This document shows, piece by piece, positions 45,089-56,479 of a DNA stretch of 64,000 nucleotides (positions are counted from its first letter, which is position 1; the number at the start of each line of letters is the position of its first letter). The position numbers and the translations under genes are program-made. The DNA lies in NCBI RefSeq assembly GCF_001310635.1, contig NZ_BAXR01000001.1, positions 124,001 to 188,000 of the forward strand. The letters are read 5' to 3'. The notes beneath the pieces are model-generated. The model did no database searches, had not been told where the DNA came from, and was given only the letters and a program-made list of their open reading frames with translations. The stretch is from Bacillus sp. JCM 19034. GTDB taxonomy: Bacteria > Bacillota > Bacilli > Bacillales > Bacillaceae_D.

Positions 45089-46533
45089 TTATGATTTTAA
45101 AAATGCAGAGATTGCATTAGCAAAAGGGGCTTTGTCATATGAATTATAAAGGGCTGATGAAAGTCTAACGGGATCACCAAAGAAATAACGTTCATATTGC
45201 GTTTGTCTTGCACCGAATGAACTCATAGTTAAATCCCATGCCAATCTTGAAAGTTGAGTTTTGCCTTTACCATCAAGTGTTTGTGATTTTAAGTAATGGT
45301 GTAAGGGTGAAGAAATTTCTTCGCTGAAATCAGCTTCTGTAGGTAAAGATATGAGTCCGCTAGCACCAATTTGTTGGAGGGATTGAATAAGTTTAGGGTA
45401 TGTTTTTTGATAATAAGTAGAGGCGACCATAAGTGGTGTAGCAAGTGGAACAAACATACCAAAATGGTTTTTCGCTCCTTCTATTTCTGCACGATATAAT
45501 AAGGCTTGCATAATCTCAAGAGTTACAATGATTTCACTAATTTTTTCTTGGATATGTTGATATTGTGTGATTGAAATTGTTGATGCCATAGATTCACAAA
45601 TACCTAGTAAAAATTCAGTTTTTATTATTTGTCTTGAAACAGCTTGAAATAACAACAGCAAATTTAAGTCTGTTTGATTATATACGGACTGTGCCCTTTC
45701 GCAATCTTTATAAAAGAGAACTCTCTCCCATGGGATAAGTACGTGATCAAAGACAATAATCGTATCAATTTCATCAAAACGAGAACTTAATGGATAGTTA
45801 AAGGTATTGTTTTTTGTATTAGGTGCATATGGTTCACGACAATAGAAGTGAATCCCCTTTTCATTTGAAGGAATAGTAAAAGCAAAAGCATAAGCAGGTT
45901 CCATTATGGGACTAGCCGCTGGTAAAACGAGCAGTTCATCGGTTATGCCACCTTGTGTAGCAAGTAAACGTGCACCATGTATAATAATTCCATCTTCAGT
46001 TTCTGATAAGTTTCGTGCAGCAATAACCGCTTCATCATCCAGATCATGTACAAATTCATCGTATTGGGTGGATCGGTTTGTTTGCGGATTAACAAATGTG
46101 TGAGTAAAAGAAAGATCATTCTGAACCGCTTGTTCATACGTAGTGATAATGTTAGATTGAAACCTTTGATCAAAGAAATCCTTAGAATGCCTTAAGGTCA
46201 TAATGGCTGTATGAATATAATCAGGTGAACGACCGATTGTTCCCCATTTGACCTTGAAATAAGTTGTGTCGCTTCTCTCCTAGCTTGTAAGTCGCTAATC
46301 GACTCAGGTTTTTGAAAAGCCCTTTTAATGAGTTTTCCTTCTTTTTTACAAGTTAACATTGATTCGTGCTCTTTTTGTAAATACATGTCGTAGATTGATG
46401 CTTTTGTTTTTACGATTCCTTCAAATGCAGGATGTTCTGATACGTTTCCTGTTACGTTCTTTCCCTCAATGATAATACTATTTTCCATTTTATTAAGGCG
46501 GTCAATGAACTGGTTGCCTGATAAAAAAGTCAA
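45089..46533 (-). CDS. 4-hydroxyphenylacetate 3-monooxygenase-type flavoprotein, HpaB family (frame broken at 46242-46245)
   Basis: HpaB-type oxygenases use FADH2 to ortho-hydroxylate phenols; the same fold includes 4-hydroxybutyryl-CoA dehydratase. HpaB-like segments are GIIIHGARLLATQGGITDELLVLP, VLIPWERVLFY and the C-terminal FFGDPVR. One G (C on the plus strand) is missing at 46242-46245. Repair joins ISRSNGGTIGRSPDYIHTAIMTLRHSKD and gives about 481 residues. TTG 46533 has better ribosome-binding-site spacing than GTG 46542. The reductase partner HpaC is not nearby. Confidence 0.87.
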
Positions 46534-46766
46534 TAATCTCACACCTTTTATCCGTATGATGAAAGTTCAATTATGTATATGTATAGCTTTCTATACTTAT
46601 GATTTATTTATCTCTTTCTTCTGACAGAAAGGTTCTTAATTTTTTTAAGCAAGTTCTATCGTTTATTAGGTTGTATATACTCGATTTATTGAAGTAAAGT
46701 TTTATATAAGGATACATTGAATGCTATTTATAGAATGAATTAGGAATCATAATAACTATTAGTCAA

Positions 46767-46801
46767 CCTCTTATGGAGCTTCATTCCATGGGAGGTTTTA
46801 T
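46767..46801 (+). other. Leader hairpin upstream of yesN
   Basis: CCTCTTATGGA pairs with TCCATGGGAGG (11 pairs, two G-T) around a 7-base loop, followed by TTTTATAA. It looks like a terminator or attenuator, yet no plus-strand gene precedes it. Confidence 0.5.
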
Positions 46802-46836
46802 AACATTACGTTGTAGTTAATATGTGAAAATAGTAT

Positions 46837-46850
46837 TGAAACCGTTTCCA
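46837..46850 (+). promoter_or_regulatory. cre-like site upstream of yesN
   Basis: TGAAACCGTTTCCA matches the cre consensus at 13 of 14 positions, 80 bases before the regulator gene. Confidence 0.65.
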
Positions 46851-46929
46851 AAATTGTAAAAAACGTAATAAAATAAAGTAAGCATTGTTAATGCCTTCCT
46901 GTCTGCTGCAATAGAAAGGGGTCGTAATC

Positions 46930-48510
46930 ATGATAAATAAAGTCGTGTTAGTAGATGATGAGCAATTTGTGCGTGCCGGATTAAGAAACTTAATAAATTG
47001 GGAGAAATGTGGCTTTCAAGTATGCGCAGAAGCAGATAACGGTGAAGGAGCATTACATCTAATTGAGGAATATCAGCCTGATGTTGTAATTACCGATATA
47101 CGTATGCCGGTTCTTGACGGATTAGAATTAATTCGCAGGGTAGTGGAAGAAAAACGATTAAGAACAAAGTTTATTATATTAAGTGGATATAGTGACTTTA
47201 ATTATGCCCAAAAAGCTGTTCGCTACGGCGTTTTTGATTTTATATTAAAACCAATTGAGCAAGAGGAATTGGAAGAGACATTGAAGCAGCTTGCAACAGC
47301 ATTAAAAGAAGAAAGGGTCATGAAGCAAAATAATGAAAGAGTTCTACTTGCTTCCAAGCTGGAAGAGTTATTGTGTGGGAAACAGGAATATGCCGTTCAT
47401 TTTAAAGATATGTTTAAAACAGAACAAGCAAGCTGTTACTATTATATTGTTATTGAAGTGAATACCGCCTTTGCACATGATGATATAGATATTAATTACC
47501 AAAGCGAACTTGAAAAGATCATATTAGAAATCGTAACAGAACAGAGGACGTTTTTAATTAGAGCACACCGACGACATAGCTACGGACTAGTTGTATCTGA
47601 TGCATTATTTTCACGTTGTATGAATTCACTAACTATTTTTGTTGAAAAGCTTCAGGAGGCAGTGGAGCGTCATACGAAAAAGGATGTATCTATATATATA
47701 GGACAAGATGTTAAGCGACTAGAAGATATAAGTTGCTCATTTGAAACAGCTAATACCACGATGCAGTTTAAATACACAATTGCAGAGCACCGTCCTCTTT
47801 TTTACGATGATGTAATTGGTAGAAAGATCAATCATACTGAGTTGGAGTCTGCTATTTACCATACATTATTAGCTGCCATTGAGGAAAATAATCAAAGTGA
47901 AGCAAAAGAGATTGTTGAGAAAATGTTTAACGATTTTCAATTAAAGCTATTTGCACCAGAAGCGATAAAAACATCCATTAATCGTTGTATTCATAGTGTT
48001 ATTAAAACGATAAGAAATATGGACGGCAATGAAACTGAATTAACAAAATTACACCAAATTTTAAATTGGCATCATTATACGCTGACATTTGAACAATTAA
48101 AAAATATGTTCCGTTTATTCGTTGAGGAAGCGTCTAATTATCTTATGGAATTACGAAAGCAAAATGGTAAAGGTGATATTCAAAAAGTTAAAAAGTATAT
48201 TGAAGCTAACTATTATAAAAATATTAGTTTAAAAAGTATTTCAAGTCAGTATTATATGAATCCGGTTTACATGGGCCAGCTGTTTAAGAAAGCGTATGGG
48301 ATGTATTTTAAAGAATATTTACTTGAAGTGAGAATTGAAGAGGCGAAAAAGTTATTAAGACAAACGAATTTACGGGTCTATGAAATTGCCGAAAAAGTAG
48401 GTTTTCAAAGTCCAGATTATTTTGTCACTCAATTTGAGAAAACTGAGAAAATGACACCAACTGAATATCGGCAAAAGATAGTAAAGGAAAGTGACCCAAA
48501 GTCACAATAA
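46930..48510 (+). CDS. YesN-type response regulator (REC plus AraC HTH)
   Basis: The 526-residue protein has an N-terminal receiver domain (VLVDDE, phosphorylatable D56 in VITDIRMP, K in FILKPIE), a long middle region, and a C-terminal AraC-type helix-turn-helix pair (ISLKSISSQYYMNPVYMGQLFKKAYG, VYEIAEKVGFQSPDYFVTQFEK). It should activate the neighbouring ABC transporter and xylan genes when signalled by the YesM kinase that follows 10 bases later. AAAGGGGT is the ribosome-binding site. Confidence 0.9.
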   Translation: MINKVVLVDDEQFVRAGLRNLINWEKCGFQVCAEADNGEGALHLIEEYQPDVVITDIRMPVLDGLELIRRVVEEKRLRTKFIILSGYSDFNYAQKAVRYGVFDFILKPIEQEELEETLKQLATALKEERVMKQNNERVLLASKLEELLCGKQEYAVHFKDMFKTEQASCYYYIVIEVNTAFAHDDIDINYQSELEKIILEIVTEQRTFLIRAHRRHSYGLVVSDALFSRCMNSLTIFVEKLQEAVERHTKKDVSIYIGQDVKRLEDISCSFETANTTMQFKYTIAEHRPLFYDDVIGRKINHTELESAIYHTLLAAIEENNQSEAKEIVEKMFNDFQLKLFAPEAIKTSINRCIHSVIKTIRNMDGNETELTKLHQILNWHHYTLTFEQLKNMFRLFVEEASNYLMELRKQNGKGDIQKVKKYIEANYYKNISLKSISSQYYMNPVYMGQLFKKAYGMYFKEYLLEVRIEEAKKLLRQTNLRVYEIAEKVGFQSPDYFVTQFEKTEKMTPTEYRQKIVKESDPKSQ

Positions 48511-48520
48511 GGGGTTACTT

Positions 48521-50267
48521 ATGAAAAAATTCCATCTAAATAATATAAACTTGAAAAATCAATTACTCATCGTTTATTTTCTTGCTGTTTTTATCCCAAT
48601 CTTACTAACAAATATTATTTTTTATCATGTGACGATTAGTAATGTCAAAAAGCAAAAAGAGGCTGATTTAACGTTAGCTATCGAGCATATGGCTGACAGT
48701 TTTGAAAGGGTAGTTAATGATGCGATAGGAATCTCTTCTACCTTATATACGGACAAAATGTTACATGATTTTCTTGAAAAGGACTATCATTCCATTGTTG
48801 AATACGTTCAAGATTACGATAACGTTTGGAGAAATTATAAATATAGTACACTATATTCTTCGATACAAAATATATTGTTATATACGGACAACCAAACTGT
48901 TTTATATGCAGGTGGTGTTCGAAATTTGACAGAAAGTGCTGAGACAAAAGAATGGATTAAAGAGGTGTTAGAATCAGATACATATATTCCTAAAGTCATT
49001 CGCACTAAAGAAGAAAGTAATCCAGAATCGTATGTTTTTAGTGTTATTAGAATTCTTAACCACTTCCATAGTAATACGAAGGAAAAGTGATCAAATTGAT
49101 ATAAATACAGAATTAATTAAGAAATCTTTTGAAAATGCAACCTTTCAAGGTGATATTTATTTAGTTAATAATCAAAATGAAATTCTTTATAGTACTGAAT
49201 ATAATGAAATTGAATATGACAATCGTTATTTTTCAGATGAGTATGTTTCAACGGATTCTTTAATTTTTTCAGAGACTTATCATGACAATTATATGGAGAA
49301 TTGGCGTGTCATTGGTGTTGTGTCAGAAAGCGTCGCCCTAGAAGAAGCACAAAATTCAAGATTACTTATTTTCTTATTTGCATCAATTAACTTCATTGTT
49401 CCATCATTTGTCATCATTTATATCACAAGTTCACTGCACGTACGATTATTGCGGATTCTAAGAAAAATGAAAAAGGTAAAAAATCAGCAATTCGATATTA
49501 TCGAAGGTGTTGAATATAAAGACGAAATCGGACAGCTAACCTCTGAGTTTAATAGAATGTCAAAAAAAATAAAGGATCTGATAAACGATGTCTATATTGC
49601 CAATCTTCAAAAGAAAGATTTAGAACTTAAAAGTAAGCAAGCTCAATTAAGTGCATTGCAAAGTCAAATTAATCCACATTTCCTATTCAACTCCTTAGAA
49701 ACGATTCGAATGCGTAGTTTATTAAAAGGGGAAAAAGAAACTGCACATATTATTAAAAATATGGCAAAAATATTACGAAATTCCATCTCATGGGGAAGGG
49801 AATGGGTTCGTGTTGAAGAAGAAGTGAAAATGCTTGAGTATTTTTTAGAAATACAAAAATACCGGTTTGGTCACAAATTAGAATACGATATCATCATGGA
49901 TGAAGATGTGATGGACTGTATGGTACCAAACATGGCATTTACCCCTTTTGTAGAAAATGCTAGTATTCACGGTGTCGAGCCAATGCTTGATATCGGCTTT
50001 ATTACAGTGACGATCAAAATGAAAGGAAATTATATTATTTGTAAGGTTGAAGATAATGGGGTAGGAATGGAAGAAGCCTTTTTACAAAGTTACTTACATT
50101 CATTAGAAGAGGATGAATCGATGGGAGACCGAGTCGGAATTCGAAATGTTTACTATCGTATGAAATTGCTTTATGGTGATCAGTTTACCCTTACGATGAA
50201 AAGTAAACTTGGTAAAGGGACTACGGTTGAAATAGTTTGTCCAGCGAGTCATGAAATGAAACAGTAA
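48521..50267 (+). CDS. YesM-type sensor histidine kinase (frame broken near 49081-49086)
   Basis: This membrane sensor has an N-terminal helix (about residues 12-32), an extracellular sensing region, a second helix, a HAMP linker, the phosphoacceptor region QINPHFLFNSLETIRM and the ATP-binding EDNGVGM. One surplus base in the G2/A4 run at 49081-49086 breaks the frame in the extracellular region; its removal gives about 581 residues. It should sense aldouronic or xylo-oligosaccharides and phosphorylate the adjacent YesN regulator. Confidence 0.88.
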
Positions 50268-50289
50268 CATGAAATTAATTAGCTAGCTT

Positions 50290-50334
50290 AAAAGCACTGA
50301 AGAAGGTCGAACACGTCCTTTTTTAGTGCTTTTA
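50290..50334 (+). terminator. Terminator after yesM
   Basis: AAAAGCACT pairs with AGTGCTTTT, with inner GAAGAAGG/TCCTTTTT pairing. Confidence 0.75.
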
Positions 50335-50532
50335 TTTGATTGGATAATGATTGGGAGCATGTGGGCTGTTCAATTTACCTCTTATTCTATAGGGATTAAA
50401 GTGTTAACTAGCAAAAGTATATTAATTTAATAAATCTAGTAGTTAAATGGCATTGAAAAAAACTTGTCGAATTGAATACTAAATTAAATTTTCAAAGTAA
50501 GATCTATAGTTTTGTAGGTCGTTTAATTAGAA

Positions 50533-50546
50533 TGTAAACGTTAAAA
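50533..50546 (+). promoter_or_regulatory. cre-like site 1 upstream of the ABC permeases
   Basis: TGTAAACGTTAAAA matches the cre consensus except for the C at position 13. Confidence 0.5.
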
Positions 50547-50560
50547 TGATTTTAAATAGT

Positions 50561-50574
50561 TGAAATCGCTTACA
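50561..50574 (+). promoter_or_regulatory. cre site 2 upstream of the ABC permeases
   Basis: TGAAATCGCTTACA fits TGWAANCGNTNWCA at all positions, 84 bases before the first permease gene. Confidence 0.8.
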
Positions 50575-50657
50575 GGTTCTTTTTCAAAAGGGGGAAAGTA
50601 ATTGTTTAGCTTAAAGCATGAAATGAACGTATGAAGGATTAATAGGGAGGGATACCA

Positions 50658-51629
50658 TTGAGCCTAAACAGTCAGCCATCTACTGATGTTACGACAATTA
50701 CAAAGAAAGAATCGAAAATAAAAGAAATAATTCGTTTATGTTCAAAGCAAAAAGCACTTTTAGCTATGACTGTCCCGTTTATTATTTGGGTTATAGTTTT
50801 TCGTTATTTACCTGTTTGGGGATGGACGATGGCGTTCCAGGATTACCGGCCAGCACGCAGCTTTTTTGAGCAGGAATGGGTAGGATTTGAGCATTTTTTA
50901 TTTCTTTTTCAAGATAATGCCTTTTTAATCGTTTTACGAAACACGTTTGCCATGAGCTTTATTAATATGGTCCTTGGTTTTGTTACAGCAATTGGTTTGG
51001 CCGTTCTATTAAATGAAATCCGTAACGTTGGCTTTAGACGAATTGTACAAACGATTAGTTATATGCCTCACTTCTTATCATGGGTTGTTGCGGCAAGTAT
51101 TGTTTCTTACACGTTGTCCTTAGAAAACGGTATCATAAATATCATTTTAACAAATTTACGGATTATTGATGAACCAATTTTATGGCTAGGTGTAGGGGAG
51201 TATTTCTGGGGAATTATCGGTGCGGCGGAAACGTGGAAAAACGTAGGTTGGAATACAATCATTTATTTAGCGGCAATTGCGATGATCGACCAAGCACAAT
51301 ATGAAGCTGCTGAAATTGACGGTGCTTCACGCCTCCAACGGATATTCCATATTACAATTCCAGCAATGAAACCTGTCATTATCATTTTAGTGATTATGAA
51401 CCTTGGTTATATTTTAGAATCTGGATTTGAACCACAATATTTATTAGGAAATCCGATGAACTATCATTATTCGGAGAATATCGATATTTTTGTATTAAAG
51501 TACGGGATTTCAATGGGGAATTTCTCGCTTGCAACAGCAGCAGGAATTTTTAAAACAGTTGTTGCTTTTGTTTTCTTGTTTGCCGCAAATGGTTTAGCGA
51601 AAAAATTCGGTCAGGCGAGATTATTCTAG
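50658..51629 (+). CDS. LplB-type ABC sugar permease
   Basis: This 323-residue permease has six hydrophobic helices and the EAA loop EAAEIDGASRLQRIFHITIP, which docks the ATPase. It belongs to the LplB/AguF subgroup that imports uronic-acid-containing oligosaccharides. TTG 50658 follows GGGAGGG by 6 bases. With the next gene it forms the membrane part of the importer; the energising ATPase is presumably a shared MsmX-type protein encoded elsewhere. Confidence 0.9.
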   Translation: MSLNSQPSTDVTTITKKESKIKEIIRLCSKQKALLAMTVPFIIWVIVFRYLPVWGWTMAFQDYRPARSFFEQEWVGFEHFLFLFQDNAFLIVLRNTFAMSFINMVLGFVTAIGLAVLLNEIRNVGFRRIVQTISYMPHFLSWVVAASIVSYTLSLENGIINIILTNLRIIDEPILWLGVGEYFWGIIGAAETWKNVGWNTIIYLAAIAMIDQAQYEAAEIDGASRLQRIFHITIPAMKPVIIILVIMNLGYILESGFEPQYLLGNPMNYHYSENIDIFVLKYGISMGNFSLATAAGIFKTVVAFVFLFAANGLAKKFGQARLF

Positions 51630-51644
51630 AGGAGGTGGTGTGCC

Positions 51645-52575
51645 ATGGGTCTGTTTAATAAAAAGAAAAGAAATATTCGTAGAACACGTGAGGATTACAT
51701 CTTTGATTCATTAAATACGATTTTTATGATATTCCTTTGTATTGTCATGCTCTATCCATTTTTAAATACATTAGCGATTTCATTAAATGATGCATCTGAT
51801 TCGATTCGCGGTGGAATTTATTTATGGCCGAGGGAATTTTCCATAAAAAGCTATGAGCATATCTTTGGACAATCAACGATATACCAAGCCACTTTCATTA
51901 GTGTAGTAAGAACGTTAGTTGGTACTGCTTTATCGTTATTGTTTACAGCTATGGTAGCTTATGCGATTAGCCGTCGAGAATTTGTTTTTCGAAAATCATT
52001 TACGATCATCTTTGTCTTAACAATGTATTTTAATGGTGGATTAATTCCGACGTTTCTATTAATGCGCGATTTACAATTGATTGGGAGCTTTTGGGTATAT
52101 ATTTTACCTGGTTTAATTAGTGCATTTAATTTAATTGTTATGCGGTCCTTTATTGAGGGTCTACCTGAAAGCTTGTTTGAATCGGCGAAGATAGATGGTG
52201 CCGGGGATTTTACCGTCTTTTTCCGAATTGTTTCTTCCTTTATCATTACCTGTTTTAGCGACCGTTGCCCTATTTGTAGCCGTTTTTCAATGGAACCAAT
52301 GGTTTGATGTGTTTTTATACAATTCAAGCATTCAGTCATTGAGTACATTACAGTATGAATTAATGAAGATTTTACAAACATCATCAATGTCGATGGGGGG
52401 AGGTTCTGCTGCTAGTGCCTTTGTTGATTCTCAATCTGGGCAATCTGAACGTGTAACACCAACTTCTATTCGTGCAACGATGACGATTGTCGCAAGTGTT
52501 CCGATTATTATGGTTTACCCATTTTTACAAAAATACTTTGTTAAAGGACTAACATTGGGTGGGGTAAAAGAATAA
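51645..52575 (+). CDS. YtcP-type ABC sugar permease (frame broken at 52231-52233)
   Basis: This is the second permease, of the CUT1 YtcP/AguG subgroup. It has about six helices and the loop ESAKIDGAGDFTVFFRIVLPLSLP after repair. One T too many in TTT 52231-52233 breaks the frame inside that loop. Removal gives 309 residues, ending at the typical QKYFVKGLTLGGVKE. GGAGGTGG lies before the ATG. A hairpin separates it from the xylanase gene. Confidence 0.9.
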
Positions 52576-52588
52576 GAAGGAAGTTAAA

Positions 52589-52625
52589 AAGGGTGTCTTG
52601 GTCTTTTAGAGACATCCTTATGTTT
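52589..52625 (+). terminator. Hairpin between permease and GH10 genes
   Basis: AAGGGTGTCT pairs with AGACATCCTT (one wobble) and is followed by ATGTTTTATT. The weak T-tract suggests partial termination or transcript processing. Confidence 0.6.
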
Positions 52626-52645
52626 TATTGAAAAGGAGGCATAAG

Positions 52646-53666
52646 ATGAACAATACAATACCGCAATTACAAAAAGTGTTTCAAGGTGATTTTAAAGTAG
52701 GAGCAGCAGTAAATAAGCGAACCCTTCATTCTGCTCGCAAACTCATTACAAATCAATTTAATAGTTTAACAGCAGAAAATGAGATGAAGCCAGCATTGTT
52801 ACAACCGAATGAGGGAGAATTTGATTTTACATTTAGTGATCATTTAATAGATTTTGCTAATCATAACGATATTTCCGTCAGAGGTCATACTCTCGTTTGG
52901 CATAATCAATGTCCTGATTGGATGTTTAAAAATAATCAAGGAACTTTAATTGATCGAACAACATTACTTAATAGAATGGATAAGCATATTGAAACAGTCG
53001 TTAGTCGTTACGCAGGTCAAATTGATAGTTGGGATGTTGTCAATGAAGCAATAGCAGATGATGAGGACGTTTTTTTGCGTAACTCACAGTGGCTTGAACT
53101 TGCAGGTGAGAATTTTATTGAACGTGCATTTCATGTAACACATGAAGCTGATCCGAAAGCCACACTTATCTACAATGATTACAATGAGTCAGATCCCATG
53201 AAGCGTGATAAAATTTATAAGCTTGCAAAAGCTTCTAGAAAAAGGTGTGCCAATACATGGGATAGGAATGCAAGCCCATTGGAATATATTTGACCCTTCA
53301 CTAGATAAAATCCGTGAAGCGATTGAATTATATGCATCACTCGGTTTAGAAATACAAATAACAGAATTAGATGTGTCAGTCTTTTCATTTGATGATAAAC
53401 GAACGGATTTACTAGTTCCAACAAAGGAAATGCTTAATTTACAACAGCAACGCTATGAGCAGCTTTTTCGTTTATTTAGTGAATATAAGAATGTGATAAG
53501 TTCCGTTACGTTTTGGGGTGTGGCTGATGATTATACTTGGCTATCGGATTTTCCTGTTTCAGGTAGAAAGAATTGGCCTTTACTATTTGATGAACGTCAC
53601 ATGCCAAAGCGAGCATTTTGGCAAGTTATAAAAAGTAAGGATAGAGGTGGGTTAAATGAACGTTAA
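52646..53666 (+). CDS. Intracellular GH10 endo-1,4-beta-xylanase (frame broken at 53227-53230)
   Basis: The acid/base glutamate E134 lies in WDVVNEA and the nucleophile in QITELDVS, both GH10 signatures; RGHTLVWHNQCPDW lines the substrate cleft. There is no signal peptide, so the enzyme works on imported oligosaccharides, like Geobacillus XynA2. One A too many in AAAA 53227-53230 breaks the frame; repair gives KLAKLLEKGVPIHGIGMQAHW and 339 residues. AAAGGAGG precedes ATG 52646. Its end overlaps the GH67 start by 11 bases. Confidence 0.92.
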
Positions 53667-55676
53667 TGAGATGAACGGTTATAAAGCATGGTTAACATAT
53701 GCTCCAATTAAAAATATAGCGTACAAAGAAAGGTTATTGAAAATCGTATCGGTTATCGAGTGTCGTGCCAAAACCGAAGTCATTCAAACAGCGATACAAG
53801 AATGGTCTAAAGCGATATTGTCTATGACAGGTAAGGAGGTAGCAGTATACGATTCAACTGAAGAGCCGTGTGTACGAATAAGAATAACGGATGAACGTGT
53901 AACTGAAACTGAAGGATATAAAATACAATTTCAGGATACGACTAAGCAAGGCTTATGCATTACGAGCAAGACAGATAAAGGTGTTTTATATGCCATTTTT
54001 CATTTAATAAGATTGATTCAAATGGAACTTCCGCTTGAAACGATTGATATCGACGAAGCACCAAAAAACGATTTACGGATGATTAACCAATGGGATGATA
54101 TGGATGGCAGCGTTGAGCGGGGATACGCAGGTCAATCGATTTTTATAAAGATCATGATTTTATTCGAGATTACAAACGAATAGAAGATTATGCACGACTC
54201 CTTTCCTCTGTAGGTATTAACGGAATAGCAATTAATAACGTGAATGTGCACACAGTAGAAACAAAATTGATGACCGACTTTTTACCAGATGTCGCAAAGG
54301 TTGCCGATATATTTCGGAAGTATGGGATTAAAACATTTCTTAGTATTAATTTCGCAAGTCCGGTTGAATTAGGGGAACTAACGACAGCAGACCCTTTAGA
54401 TAAAGAGGTGAAAGAATGGTGGAAACAGAAAGTGGCTGCAATCTATCAAGCTATCCCTGATTTTGGTGGAGTTGTTGTTAAAGCTGATTCGGAGCATCGA
54501 CCTGGTCCATTTACATATGGCCGAAATCATGCAGATGGTTCGAATATGCTAGCGCAAGCTTTTGAGCCATTTGGTGGAATTGTGATTTGGCGATGCTTTG
54601 TCTATAATTGCATGCAAGATTGGCGTGATCGCTCAACAGATCGGGCGAGAGCGGCATATGACCATTTTAAGCCTTTAGATGGCGATTTCCATCCTAATGT
54701 TATATTGCAAATTAAAAATGGTCCAATGGATTTCCAAGTAAGAGAACCTGTGTCTCCTTTATTTGGAGCGATGGAAAAAACGAACCAGATGATGGAATTT
54801 CAAATTGCACAAGAATATACGGGACAGCAGCGACATGTTTGCTTTTTAGTTCCTCAGTGGAAGGAAGTATTGGAATTTGATACGTATGCAAAAGGAAAGG
54901 GATCGGAAGTAAAAAAAGTGATCGATGGCTCCTTGTATCATCCGACGTTAAGCGGAATGACCGCTGTTTCGAATATCGGTAATGATGATAATTGGTGTGG
55001 ACATCAATTAGCCCAAGCGAATTTATACGGATTTGGAAGATTAGCTTGGAATCCGGATCTAAAAAGTGAAGATATAGCTGATGAATGGACACGTATCACA
55101 TTTGGCAATGATCAAGAGGTTGTAGTGAAAACAACTACGATTTTGCTGCAATCATGGCGTACATATGAAAAATATACAGCTCCACTTGGTGTTGGCTGGA
55201 TGGTTAATCCAAATCATCATTATGGTCCAAATGTAGATGGATATGAATATTCTCGTTGGGGAACGTATCATTTTGCAGATTGGAAAGGCATTGGGGTTGA
55301 TCGAACGGTTGGAACCGGTACTGGCTATACTTCTCAGTACTTTACGGAAAATATGAATATGTACGAATCAATCGAAAGCTGTCCAGATGAGCTATTATTA
55401 TTCTTTCATCATGTCCCATATACACACCGCTTAAAATCAGGGGAAACAGTTATCCAGCATATTTATAATACACATTTTGAAGGTGTAAAAGACGTCGAGT
55501 TCTATAGAGAAAGCTGGCTGCAACTAGAAGGGAAAATCGATGATGAACGTTTTCAAAAGGTGCTAAAGCGATTAAATGAACAAGTGGAACATGCGAAAGA
55601 GTGGCGTGATGTTATAAATACGTATTTCTACCGAAAATCAGGGATAAATGATGAAAAAAATCGAATAATTTATTAA
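53656..55676 (+). CDS. aguA: GH67 alpha-glucuronidase (frame broken at 54140-54144)
   Basis: AguA removes 4-O-methylglucuronic acid from the non-reducing end of aldouronic acids. GH67 landmarks include [30 protein letters not shown] and [14 protein letters not shown], with catalytic acidic residues in the last two regions. The T5 run at 54140-54144 lacks one T; adding it joins [15 protein letters not shown] and gives 673 residues. No signal peptide is visible. The start is coupled to the GH10 gene by overlap. Confidence 0.93.
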
Positions 55677-55775
55677 AGAGTGGAATTTTTTTGACACAGT
55701 AGAGTAAGAAGATGGATAGTGAACTCATTGAATCTATGATATAATGAAAGGGTATACATAAGGGGGTGCTATGAT

Positions 55776-56431
55776 ATGAACAATCAAGAAGGTATGTGGG
55801 GAAGTTTTTACCGGATTTCAGAAAAAATTATGTATGCCTGTTATATTAACTTTTTATGGATTTTATTTACGATTCTTGGGTTAGGGATATTAGGGTTTAT
55901 GCCGGCAACGGTGGCCATGTATGCTGTGTTTCGTAAATTTTTGATGGGGGAATCCGATGTAAAATTTTTAAGTTGTTTGTACAAACGTATAAGAAGGAAT
56001 TTATTAAATCCAACTTATACGGAGTCATCCTCTTAGTAATAGGATATGTGTTATATATCGATTTTGTGTTTCTTTCAACGGTAAATGGATTGGCTAATCT
56101 GTTTTTAACAGGTGTGTTTTTTATAGCAGCCCTTTTCTATTTATTGTTAGTATTATACTTAGTGCCCGTTTATGTCCATTATAATATGACATTTTTCCAA
56201 TACATTAAACAAGCGTTATTAATAGGTTTTATTAGCCCACTGATGACAATATCAATGGTACTAAGCTTGTTTTTATTATATTTGCTGTTTGATTTTATTC
56301 CTGGGTTAATTCCGCTATTCTTCTTTAGTGTTGTCGGATTTTCGATTATGGGAAATGCATTTATCGCCTTCAAACGGCTCGAACAAAAGAAGGAAGCATT
56401 GCTAGAAAAATCAGCAGAAAATGCATCCTAA
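55776..56431 (+). CDS. DUF624 (YesL-type) membrane protein (frame broken at 55961-55964)
   Basis: This is a hydrophobic protein of 218 residues after repair, with about five helices and the N-terminal YRISEKIMYACYINFLWILFTILG block of DUF624. YesL-like genes accompany YesN/YesM and oligosaccharide ABC transporters; their role is unknown, perhaps in assembly or sensing. One A is missing from AAAA 55961-55964; with it the protein reads SDVKIFKLFVQTYKKEFIKS. AGGGGGT is the ribosome-binding site. Confidence 0.86.
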
Positions 56432-56437
56432 TTAAAA

Positions 56438-56476
56438 AAAGAAATCGACCAGGATTATGGTGGTCGATTTCTTTGT
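56438..56476. terminator. Bidirectional terminator
   Basis: AAAGAAATCGACCA pairs perfectly (14 pairs) with TGGTCGATTTCTTT, with A- and T-runs on both sides, between the convergent DUF624 and GH8 genes. Confidence 0.92.
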
Positions 56477-56479
56477 CAT

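Larger units (their letters stand above)
46543..46929. other. Intergenic region between hpaB-like gene and yesN
   Basis: This 387-base divergent region is A/T-rich and has no supported gene. It holds the hairpin at 46767-46795 and a cre-like site at 46837-46850. Confidence 0.6.
50335..50657. other. Promoter and leader region of the xylan-transport operon
   Basis: This gap, where a solute-binding lipoprotein gene would be expected, contains no ORF, ribosome-binding site or remnant of one. It holds two cre-like sites (50533-50546 and 50561-50574). Confidence 0.6.
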
